From Candidatus Flexifilum breve (lineage in GTDB: Bacteria; Chloroflexota; Anaerolineae; Aggregatilineales; Phototrophicaceae): a stretch of 64,000 bases of DNA. The stretch spans positions 232,355 through 296,354 of the forward strand of contig JADKGC010000011.1 of assembly GCA_016717205.1 (NCBI GenBank). The letters run 5' to 3'. The notes beneath the pieces were generated by a model that was given only the letters and a program-made list of their open reading frames with translations, searched no databases and had not been told where the DNA came from. A program made the translations under genes and the position numbers. This document shows positions 43,746-50,419 of the stretch, in pieces; the stretch's first letter is position 1, and the number at the start of each line of letters is the position of its first letter.

Positions 43746-43894
43746 TGCGACCCTCGACTATGCCTTCATCCTTCCCCAACCTGTTAGCCCCCAATAAAAC
43801 AGGGATCCGCTCTGCCAGCGGGCGAGTTTCATCGCCTTTTTTGGTTCTGGCCTATAATGAACGGCATACATGTGAAACACGCCGGAGATAGGCC

Positions 43895-44701
43895 ATGGAT
43901 TTGCTAAAACGACTGTTCGGCGGAAGCACTTCGTCCGCCTCTTCTGGCAGTAAGCTCGACACCTTCACGATTCAATATCCGAATGGCAAAACTCCGGTCG
44001 CCGTGCGTGTGAAGCTGACCACGCCGGGAGCTCATATCGTCGAAAGTTTGAATCTCGCTCATCCCGTGCCGACCATCTTTATCAGCGGGGGCGCGGGTAA
44101 CATGGATGTCAACGCCATGAGCCTGACGCGCACCACCATCGAAGATGGGCTGGCGCGCTTTTTACACGAGCATGGCATCAGCCTAATCGATGGCGGCACC
44201 TCAACCGGCGTGATGTCGCTCATCGGTCTGGCGCGGCAGCGGCGCAACTACACCTTCCCGCTGATCGGCGTCGCGCCTGAAGCGGTCGTGTTTTACCCCG
44301 GCCACGAGCCGAAAAAGCGCCTCGCCGATCTTGATGCGTTTCACTCGCATTTTATCCTCACCGAAGGGGATGACTTCGGCGCGGAATCCGATACGATCGT
44401 GCACACGGCGCTGGCGCTCTCCGGCAATGGCGCGCAGAAGCTGCTCGGTTTCATCATCAACGGTGGCGAAATCGTACGCAATGAAGTGCATCGCGTGACG
44501 CGCTATCATCCGGAAATCCCGCTGCTGGTGCTGGAAGGCAGCGGCCGCTTCGCCGATGAGCTGGCCTCCGCCAAAAAAGCGGGCACGAGTGACGATGTGA
44601 AGATCACGGAGATTTTGCGTGACGGCAATCTCCATTTCATTCCGATGAAGTCCGGCGCGGACATGCTGCGCCGCTGGCTAGAGAATTTTCATGGTATCTA
44701 G
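43895..44701 (+). CDS. SLOG-domain (TRPM-type, LSDAT_prok) nucleotide-sensor protein
   Basis: A 268-residue soluble protein. After about 55 residues of lead-in, IFISGGAGNMD (GGAGNMD at residues 65-71) and ISLIDGGTSTGVMSLIG (99-111), then FPLIGVAPEAV and LLGFIINGGEIVRNEVHRV, match the SLOG fold of TRPM channel N-termini, which bind nucleotides such as ADP-ribose. Prokaryotic LSDAT proteins are predicted sensors of nucleotide-derived signals in conflict systems. ATG follows GGAG by seven bases; TATAAT lies at 43853-43858. It is 12 bases from the membrane coiled-coil gene: an operon. The ligand is unknown. Confidence 0.82.
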   Translation: MDLLKRLFGGSTSSASSGSKLDTFTIQYPNGKTPVAVRVKLTTPGAHIVESLNLAHPVPTIFISGGAGNMDVNAMSLTRTTIEDGLARFLHEHGISLIDGGTSTGVMSLIGLARQRRNYTFPLIGVAPEAVVFYPGHEPKKRLADLDAFHSHFILTEGDDFGAESDTIVHTALALSGNGAQKLLGFIINGGEIVRNEVHRVTRYHPEIPLLVLEGSGRFADELASAKKAGTSDDVKITEILRDGNLHFIPMKSGADMLRRWLENFHGI

Positions 44702-44713
44702 GAGCGTGTATCC

Positions 44714-45100
44714 ATGCGCTTAATCGCTGCGCTGATCGTCTGTTTGCTCATCGCGAGCGCCGTTTCTGCTCAGGAGACAACGCCCGTTCCTGCGGCTACG
44801 CTGACTATTGATGAGGCGCTCGCGCAGCAAGTCGCGCAGGATGCCGACGATGCGCGCCGCTCCATGGAAGAAGCTGCGCGCTACGCCGAAGATGCCAGCC
44901 GCTTCCTCGGCATCTTTGAGGCGATCAGCGTGGCGATTGCGATTGCGGGCGGTTCGCTCGGCGTGATCGGCGTGACGCGGTTGTTCTCGGCGCAGAGCGA
45001 ACTCGCGAAAGCCCGGCAGCGCGTCGATGCGGAACTCACCGATCTGCGCAGTCGTTTCCAGACCGAACTCACCGAAAAGAAAATGCGCTGCAAGCCATGA
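44714..45100 (+). CDS. Signal-anchored membrane coiled-coil protein (N-part of a coil-TPR unit)
   Basis: 128 residues. A signal peptide (MRLIAALIVCLLIASAVSA), a short acidic/Ala external segment, one membrane helix (ISVAIAIAGGSLGVIGVTRLF, about residues 72-92), then a cytosolic coiled coil (AQSELAKARQRVDAELTDLRSRF...). The coil is cut by TGA that overlaps the TPR gene's start (ATGA). Adding one base near 45088 would give ...MRLQAMSTTLLQSLERQRK, a continuous heptad into the TPR protein, so the two may be one gene. TAGGAG precedes the ATG. Its upstream partner is the SLOG gene. Confidence 0.7.
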   Translation: MRLIAALIVCLLIASAVSAQETTPVPAATLTIDEALAQQVAQDADDARRSMEEAARYAEDASRFLGIFEAISVAIAIAGGSLGVIGVTRLFSAQSELAKARQRVDAELTDLRSRFQTELTEKKMRCKP

Positions 45101-45993
45101 GCACCACGCTCCTGCAAAGCCTCGAACGGCAGCGCAAAGCCACCGAACAGGCGACGCTCGCGCTCTCGCTCCTGCCACTGGGCGAACGTCAATACCGGGC
45201 ACAGGACTTACAGGGTGCGGCGGATACCTACATGCGCGCGCTCAAGCTGGACGAAGATAATCCGCTCATTCACTATCGCCTCGGCTATGTGTACGTGCAG
45301 AGCGGCCAGCTTTCGGATGCGGAACGCCATTTGCAGCAGGCACTGAGTATCGACCCGGAATTTCATCTGGCGATGGCCGCGCTCGGCTATGTGTACCGCC
45401 GCATCGGTGACAAGCTGCCCGAGGGGTTGGAACGCGACGAAATGCTCAACAAGGCCGAAGCGCATCTGATCAAGGCGCTGCGCCTCTCGCCCAAGCTGGT
45501 CGACGATGATAGCGAATCGTGGTGGGGCTCGCTCGGCGGGCTGTACCGCCGCCGCGGCCAGATCGATCAGGCGATCTACGCGTATGAACAGGCGGCGAAA
45601 GTCACCCCGCACTCGTCGTACCCGTTCAGCAACCTTGCCATGCTCTACATGGGACGGCACAACCGCGAGCAGATGCTGCAAACCTTCCGCCGCGTCGAAC
45701 GCTTGGCGCGTGGGGAAGTGCAGGCGGAAGTCGACAACTACTGGGCGTATGCGGACCTGCTGACCTCGCGCCTGGCGCTGGGTAAAATCGACGAAGCCGA
45801 GGATGCCCTCACCTCGGTGTTCGATCTCGCCTCGGCCTCGTCGCCGTACGCGCTCGAAGCGCTCGTGGATACGCTCACCCGCTTGCTCGACTCGCTCGGC
45901 GGACCGGACGCCGCGCCGCACATCCCCCCGTACATCCACCGGATTCAGGAACGCATCGGCGAAATCACCGAGCTGCGGCTGAAATCCACGTAA
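45097..45993 (+). CDS. TPR protein
   Basis: 298 residues. The first 30 residues are a charged helix (LLQSLERQRKATEQATLALSL) followed by TPR units: ERQYRAQDLQGAADTYMRALKLD, IHYRLGYVYVQSGQLSDAERHLQQALSIDPEF, WGSLGGLYRRRGQIDQAIYAYEQAAKV and SNLAMLYMGRHNREQML. There is no membrane segment of its own; the membrane would come from the preceding gene or the fused form. It probably scaffolds protein contacts of the SLOG-coil-TPR cluster. The start overlaps the previous stop by four bases. Confidence 0.83.
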   Translation: MSTTLLQSLERQRKATEQATLALSLLPLGERQYRAQDLQGAADTYMRALKLDEDNPLIHYRLGYVYVQSGQLSDAERHLQQALSIDPEFHLAMAALGYVYRRIGDKLPEGLERDEMLNKAEAHLIKALRLSPKLVDDDSESWWGSLGGLYRRRGQIDQAIYAYEQAAKVTPHSSYPFSNLAMLYMGRHNREQMLQTFRRVERLARGEVQAEVDNYWAYADLLTSRLALGKIDEAEDALTSVFDLASASSPYALEALVDTLTRLLDSLGGPDAAPHIPPYIHRIQERIGEITELRLKST

Positions 45994-46160
45994 TTCCCCG
46001 GAAACCAGTTCCTAAACGGGGCGGTCGCGTGGCCGTCCCGTCAGCCGCAGCTCGCGCACGTTTTCCCGGAGAAGTGGGGTATTCGCCGCGGAGACGGTAC
46101 AATCGCGCCGATCTCACGCTATACTTGGAACAGACATTCGCAATTTGAGGGAGTGTGAAC

Positions 46161-46880
46161 ATGAGCGAAGTCCGGATCGACGCGCTGAATCAGATCGCCG
46201 CCGAAGTGCGCACCTGCACGCTGTGTGACCTACATAAGTCACGCACGCGCGCGGTTCCCGGCGCGGGCAGCTACCACACGGAGATCATGTTCATCGGCGA
46301 AGGCCCGGGTTTTAACGAAGACCAGAAGGGGCTGCCCTTCGTCGGGCGCTCGGGTGATTATCTCGAGAAGATGTTCAAGCTGATCGGCCTGTCGCGCGAT
46401 CAGGTCTTCATCACCAACGTGGTCAAGTGCCGCCCGCCGGATAACCGTGACCCGCTGCCGTTCGAAATCGAAACCTGCAAGCCGTACCTCGATCAGCAGA
46501 TCAACCTGATCGATCCGCTGATGATTGTCACGCTCGGGCGCTTCAGCATGGCGCGCTACTTCCCCGGCGGCAAAATCACGCAGATTCACGGCCAGCCGAA
46601 GTTCGAAAACGGGCGCGCCTACTATCCGCTGTTTCACCCGGCGGCGATTCTGCGCAACCCGACTCAGGAACCGCTGATGGTCGCCGACTTCCGCCGCATT
46701 CCGGAGATTCTGGCGAAAGTCCGGGCGCTGCGTGCGCAGGGCGCACCGCCGCCCCCTTCCGCTGGTGACGACGCGCCACCCAACTACGTTCCGCCGCAGT
46801 CCAGCCCCGCCGATGTAGCCGTGTCGAAGCCGGAAGAGAAGCCGGAGGACAAACCCCCGACGCAGCTTTCGCTGTTTTAA
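46161..46880 (+). CDS. Uracil-DNA glycosylase, family 4
   Basis: A 239-residue iron-sulfur UDG that removes uracil from DNA. Cys19-x2-Cys22 in RTCTLCDL and two later Cys (VVKCRPPDN, IETCKPYL) hold the 4Fe-4S cluster. Motif A is GEGPGFNEDQKGLPFVGRSG, motif B is LFHPAAIL. The last about 40 residues are Pro/Lys-rich and low complexity, ending QLSLF, a plausible sliding-clamp (PIP-like) peptide. GAGGGAG lies before the ATG at 46161; a GTG at 46155 is in frame. Confidence 0.94.
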   Translation: MSEVRIDALNQIAAEVRTCTLCDLHKSRTRAVPGAGSYHTEIMFIGEGPGFNEDQKGLPFVGRSGDYLEKMFKLIGLSRDQVFITNVVKCRPPDNRDPLPFEIETCKPYLDQQINLIDPLMIVTLGRFSMARYFPGGKITQIHGQPKFENGRAYYPLFHPAAILRNPTQEPLMVADFRRIPEILAKVRALRAQGAPPPPSAGDDAPPNYVPPQSSPADVAVSKPEEKPEDKPPTQLSLF

Positions 46881-46908
46881 CGTCAGTTAGGGATAAGCCT
46901 CATTCGTG

Positions 46909-47019
46909 CATCCCCCTCACCCCCAACCCCTCTCCCACGCAAGCGGGGAGAGGGGAGACGAACCCTGTTTTGGCTGTCTCCCCTCCCTGAATTCGGGGAG
47001 GGGCCGGGGGTGGGGTCAG
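46909..47019. repeat. Repeat C, full copy, opposite orientation
   Basis: CCTCACCCCCAACCCCTCTC then CGCAAGCGGGGAGAGGGG, a spacer, and CTCCCTGAATTCGGGGAG with a GGGGGTGGGGTC end: the inverse order of the 28-35 kb copies. Confidence 0.88.
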
Positions 47020-47026
47020 AGAAGCG

Positions 47027-47106
47027 CTATCCATAACTCTCGCTGTTTTAAGATCACAGTGATCAGTTCACAGTCCGTGGCTTGGCCTGAGCTCTGACTG
47101 TGAATT
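47027..47106. repeat. Inverted repeat upstream of the tRNA
   Basis: TTCACAGTC (near 47067-47075) pairs with GACTGTGAA (near 47095-47103). GCTATCCATAACTC at about 47027 recurs inverted (GAGTTATGGATAG) at 48811-48823, linking this to the element at 48784-49083. Confidence 0.6.
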
Positions 47107-47133
47107 GAACACTGTCTACTGTAAACTTCTCGT

Positions 47134-47228
47134 GGGGGTGTTTGCGTCCCGGTGGGCGTCCCGATCTTCAAAATCGGTGGCTGGCTGCATAGACAGGCGG
47201 CGGTGGGTTCGACCCCCATGCACTCTCG
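47134..47228 (+). tRNA. selC: tRNA-Sec (anticodon UCA)
   Basis: A 95-base cloverleaf with selenocysteine-tRNA traits. 8-bp acceptor GGGGGTGT (47134-47141) with GCACTCTC (47220-47227, three G-U pairs); 6-bp D stem GCGTCC/GGGCGT with a 4-base CGGT loop; anticodon stem CCGAT/ATCGG with loop CTTCAAA, anticodon TCA at 47168-47170; long variable arm (47178-47202); 5-bp T stem GTGGG/CCCAT with loop TTCGACC. The discriminator is G. The next bases are TCA, so CCA is added after transcription. The 8+5 architecture and long D stem separate it from an opal-suppressor or Trp tRNA. Confidence 0.9.
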
Positions 47229-47270
47229 TCAGCATAACGGCGAAAAAATGTCAGCGCGGCGCTTGTCCGT

Positions 47271-47831
47271 TTACCACACAAACGGGATGAGCCGCGCGCT
47301 GACCCGCTGGCTGTAACGCGCATAGCCGGGTAAACACGCTTGAAGATAGGCATCTTCCACGCGCGTTTTGTAGGCGTACAGCGCGATCAAGCCCCACGCC
47401 AGCAGGGTGATCGGCACGGACAGGTAGACGAGGGCGATGCCCATAAACAGCAGAATCATCGAGGCGTAGATGGGATGCCGCACGATGCCGTAGAGGCCTT
47501 CTGTGATGATGCGATGCCCCGTTTGCACTGCATTCTGCGCTGTCCAGAAGCGTCCCAGCGTCCAGCGCGAATAGAAGGCGCCGCTCATCCCCAGTGCCAC
47601 AAAGACGAAACCGTTCCACGCCAATTGGCCGTTGGGTGACGCAAAATCCCCGCTGATCGACACGGCCAACATCACCACCGACAGCAGGACGGTTAAAATG
47701 CCGATGCCGATGAGCACCAGCCGATCCTGCGGATCTTGCGCCGCCCGAATATCAGCCAGCGCTTTTGTGCCGCCATTCCAGTAAATCAGCAGCCAAACGA
47801 ACCACGCCGTGAGCGTGAGCAGAGCGATCAT
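47271..47831 (-). CDS. Isoprenylcysteine carboxyl methyltransferase-like membrane protein
   Basis: A 186-residue protein with five hydrophobic segments. The C-terminal cytosolic signature GLYGIVRHPIYASMILLFMG and EDAYLQACLPGYARYSQRV...LIPFVW is that of ICMT/PEMT-type methyltransferases that use S-adenosylmethionine on lipid or prenyl substrates. The bacterial substrate is unknown. ATG 47831 follows GAGG by nine bases; a GTG at 47846 is the alternative. It is convergent with the tRNA-Sec gene, whose 3' end is about 40 bases away. Confidence 0.85.
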   Translation of the reverse strand: MIALLTLTAWFVWLLIYWNGGTKALADIRAAQDPQDRLVLIGIGILTVLLSVVMLAVSISGDFASPNGQLAWNGFVFVALGMSGAFYSRWTLGRFWTAQNAVQTGHRIITEGLYGIVRHPIYASMILLFMGIALVYLSVPITLLAWGLIALYAYKTRVEDAYLQACLPGYARYSQRVSARLIPFVW

Positions 47832-47965
47832 CGTCGATGTCCTCACAGGTCAACTTACTTGGGCAATGCATGCCTCTATCACAATACGGCTGATCTTGCG
47901 CTGATTCCCATAAGATGTAATGTTCATGTGGAGCGGGCACGTGAGTGTGTTTCGCGCTTCCCAGA

Positions 47966-47999
47966 CAAAAAGAAAGCTCCATCCGGGGCTGGATGGAGC
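47966..47999 (-). terminator. Orphan intrinsic terminator
   Basis: On the minus strand a perfect 9-bp stem GCTCCATCC/GGATGGAGC (47976-47999, six-base loop) is followed by TTTCTTTTTG. It matches the intrinsic terminator pattern well but lies upstream of, not after, any minus-strand gene. Confidence 0.65.
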
Positions 48000-48102
48000 G
48001 GTAAAGAAGCATTATTACAAGAAGTCTATTTAGTCCCTGTGATCGGGAAGCGTTTTTGTAAATCTATATTCACAATTTTTTCACACATTCGTCATGGCGG
48101 GA

Positions 48103-48118
48103 AGTGACAAAGATCACA
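48103..48118. promoter_or_regulatory. CRP/FNR-family-like binding site
   Basis: AGTGACAAAGATCACA: AGTGA-N6-TCACA, one base off the TGTGA-N6-TCACA consensus of CRP-type regulators. About 150 bases upstream of the MaoC promoter. Functional assignment is inference. Confidence 0.4.
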
Positions 48119-48249
48119 TTCTGGCATGACATCGCCGGGTTGTAGACCGGTGACCTGCGCGTTACCATCGATCCCCATTGCCCACGAACGCCTACATTTG
48201 ACTGCCCATTCAGCTTTCAACACCCTTTGCCGGCGCACGGTGTTTTAGG

Positions 48250-48278
48250 TTGTCAGACGCTGAAAATTTCACTATAAC
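48250..48278 (+). promoter_or_regulatory. Sigma70-type promoter of the MaoC gene
   Basis: TTGTCA (48250-48255), 17-base spacer, TATAAC (48273-48278). AAGGAG follows seven bases before the ATG at 48318. Confidence 0.65.
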
Positions 48279-48317
48279 CTTGCCTCGACGTGATCGAGCT
48301 ACCATAAGGAGACTGCG

Positions 48318-48785
48318 ATGGGTTATCTGGATGACGCTCCGCGCGGAGTGTACTACGAAGATATTGAACTGGGGCAGAAGATGGTCACGCGGGGCCGCAC
48401 CATCACCGAAGCAGACATCGTCGCCTTTGCCGGGCTGACCGGCGACTACAACCCCATGCATACCGACGCCGAATATATGAAAGGCTCGGCCTTCGGTCAG
48501 CGCATCGCGCATGGCATGCTGACGCTGAGCTATGCGGTCGGGCAGGCGTACCAGCTCGGCTTCATGGAACGCACGGTGATCGCCTTCCGCGGGCTGGAAA
48601 TGAAGTTCAGCTTGCCCGTGTTCATCGGCGACACGCTGCATGTCGAACTGGTGGTGCTGGAGAAGAAGGAAGCACGGCGCTTGGGCGGCGGCACGGTCAC
48701 GCTGGAAGTGAAGATCATCAATCAGGATGGCAAAACCGTGCAGTCCGGCACGTGGACGGTCATCCTCGCGTCAAAACCGGAATAG
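48318..48785 (+). CDS. MaoC-family (R)-specific enoyl-CoA hydratase/dehydratase
   Basis: A 155-residue hot-dog-fold protein. The hydratase 2 motif is complete: DIVAFAGLTGDYNPMHTDAEYM (catalytic Asp and His) followed by GQRIAHGML. FRGLEMKFSLPVFIGDTLHVELVVLEKK is the usual second half. Acts on (R)-3-hydroxyacyl- or enoyl-CoA substrates in acyl-CoA metabolism; the exact substrate is unknown. Single-gene unit with a strong promoter upstream. Confidence 0.92.
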   Translation: MGYLDDAPRGVYYEDIELGQKMVTRGRTITEADIVAFAGLTGDYNPMHTDAEYMKGSAFGQRIAHGMLTLSYAVGQAYQLGFMERTVIAFRGLEMKFSLPVFIGDTLHVELVVLEKKEARRLGGGTVTLEVKIINQDGKTVQSGTWTVILASKPE

Positions 48786-49083
48786 CTGTCAGTTATCAGT
48801 GAAATAGCGTGAGTTATGGATAGAACAGTCCAGTAGAGGCGGCTCTGCGTGCCTGTCGCTCGTATCCGACCCCACCCCCGACCCCTCCCCGAATTCGGGG
48901 AAGGGAGCCAGATTTCCCCCTCGCCCCGCTTGCGTGGGAGAGGGGGCTAGGGGGTGAGGGGTGTCAATTCCGACGTGACGGATCTACGATCCGCTTATTC
49001 CTAACTGACGTTATCAAGTGTTTCAAAACAGCGTCAGTCGCTGCCCTAACGGGTTACTGATAACTGTGAACTGACAACTTCAG
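48784..49083. repeat. MITE-like element with terminal inverted repeats enclosing repeat C
   Basis: CAGTTATCAGT (48790-48800) is inverted as ACTGATAACTG (49056-49066), perfect over 11 bases. A further CTGTCAGTT/AACTGACAAC-type match lies near the ends. Repeat C occupies 48868-48962. The ends are about 275 bases apart and there is no coding frame. Confidence 0.55.
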
Positions 49084-50334
49084 TTAGACCACCGCGACGT
49101 TTTGCTGCTCGATGGGCAGCGTGAACGAGAACACCGCTCCGCCACTCGTCCCATTCGCCACCGAAATCGCGCCGCCGTGCGCTTCGACAGCCAAGCGGCA
49201 GAACGCCAGCCCCAACCCGACGCCGTTCGGCGCATTCACATACTTGATGCGGAAATACTTGTCGAAGATTTCTTCGTGGAAGTGCAGCGGTACGCCCGGC
49301 CCGGTATCCGTCACGCTGATGCGGATTACATCGGCGGTGATCCCCGCACTCACCGTGATTTTACCCCCGGTCGGCGTGTGTTTGATCGCATTCTCGATCA
49401 AGTTGGTGAGCACGCGCAGAATCATGTCGGCGTCCACGCTCACGACGGGGAGATTCGCGTCCAGATCGAGCACGAGCAGCTGCTCGGCTTCGCGCGCCAG
49501 CGGATAGACCAGTTCGAGCGCGTCCGAGACCAGATTGTGCAGCTTGGTTGAGCGGCGCGCGACGATGGCGCGGCCTTCTTCGAGGCGTTCGATGTCGAGC
49601 AGGCTTTTCACCATGCGTGTGAGGCGGCGCAGGCTCTGCGAGCCGACGCGCAGTAGTTCGTCAACGACAGCCTGTTCATCGGTGGCGAGCACCCGCTCCA
49701 GCCCGCTCAGGCTCGCGCCGACATTTTGCAGCGGCCCGCGCAGATCATGGTAGACCATGGCGGTGAGGTCGCGGCGCATTTGCTCCAAGCGCATGTGTTC
49801 GACGTGATCTTGCTGCGCCTTCTCGTACAAACGGCGTGTATGCGCTTCGGTCGCCTGCAGTTTAGCGAGCTTGCGCCCATTTTCGAGCGCCTCGGCGGTG
49901 AGCGCGGTCATTTCGCCGATGAAGCGCAGGCGCGCTGCGTCGAAGTGGTCGCGTGTCGGCGCCAGCAGCAGGTAGACGCCCCGCGGTTCCTCTTGGTAGA
50001 GGATGGGCACACAGTACGCCGAGCCGTTCCAGCCATCCGACTGCCAGCGCTCGTCGGCGCTGAGATCGGGCACGCTCACGGGGCGGCGCGTGTACAGCGC
50101 GAGGTTGATCAGGTTTTGCGCGGTGAGGCGTTCCCACAGGCGCGGTTCGGAAGGGAGGGCGTAAGTCTGGGCGATTTCGCAGTCCTCGTCCAGGACGACG
50201 AGCGCGGCGCGGTCTGCCTTGAGCGTTGAGGCGCCCAGCGTCAGAGTTGATTGCAGGGCGTCAGTCACGCTGGAGTCCGGTTGCAGCAGCGCGCGTGCCA
50301 TCAAGTAGAGCCGTTCATGGGAATTGTTCTTCAC
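49084..50334 (-). CDS. GAF-domain sensor histidine kinase
   Basis: A 416-residue soluble kinase. The N-terminal GAF domain (residues about 10-150: ADRAALVVLDEDCEIAQTYALP, YCVPILYQEEPRGVYLLLAP) binds an unknown ligand. A coiled coil (RLYEKAQQDHVEHMRLEQM) leads to HisKA with His in MVYHDLRGPLQNV, then NLIENAIKHTP, DTGPGVP and GVGLGLAFCRLAVEAHGG. No transmembrane segment. It lies 85 bases after the FHA-TIR gene on the same strand, so the pair may be one transcript. Confidence 0.93.
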   Translation of the reverse strand: MKNNSHERLYLMARALLQPDSSVTDALQSTLTLGASTLKADRAALVVLDEDCEIAQTYALPSEPRLWERLTAQNLINLALYTRRPVSVPDLSADERWQSDGWNGSAYCVPILYQEEPRGVYLLLAPTRDHFDAARLRFIGEMTALTAEALENGRKLAKLQATEAHTRRLYEKAQQDHVEHMRLEQMRRDLTAMVYHDLRGPLQNVGASLSGLERVLATDEQAVVDELLRVGSQSLRRLTRMVKSLLDIERLEEGRAIVARRSTKLHNLVSDALELVYPLAREAEQLLVLDLDANLPVVSVDADMILRVLTNLIENAIKHTPTGGKITVSAGITADVIRISVTDTGPGVPLHFHEEIFDKYFRIKYVNAPNGVGLGLAFCRLAVEAHGGAISVANGTSGGAVFSFTLPIEQQNVAVV

Positions 50335-50419
50335 AACCGGTATCCGCCGCTCATATGCGATGCCATTATTATGATTCTACACAACGTCCTGCATTGTGTT
50401 TGTGAATTATAACTTAAAT

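Larger units (their letters stand above)
47847..48317. other. Intergenic region with an orphan terminator and CRP/FNR-like site
   Basis: 471 bases without a credible protein gene. From left to right: a minus-strand terminator (47966-47999), an AT-rich stretch (48045-48085), a dyad AGTGA-N6-TCACA (48103-48118), and the MaoC promoter (48250-48278). The terminator has no coding gene feeding it from the right, so a short minus-strand RNA is possible. Confidence 0.5.

Noticed and set aside
45088..45100. Programmed -1 frameshift between coil and TPR frames
   Set aside because: No slippery heptamer of the A-AAA-AAG type at the junction.
47105..47353. Short frames on both strands across the tRNA gene
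   Set aside because: They overlap a complete tRNA-Sec cloverleaf and have no protein features.
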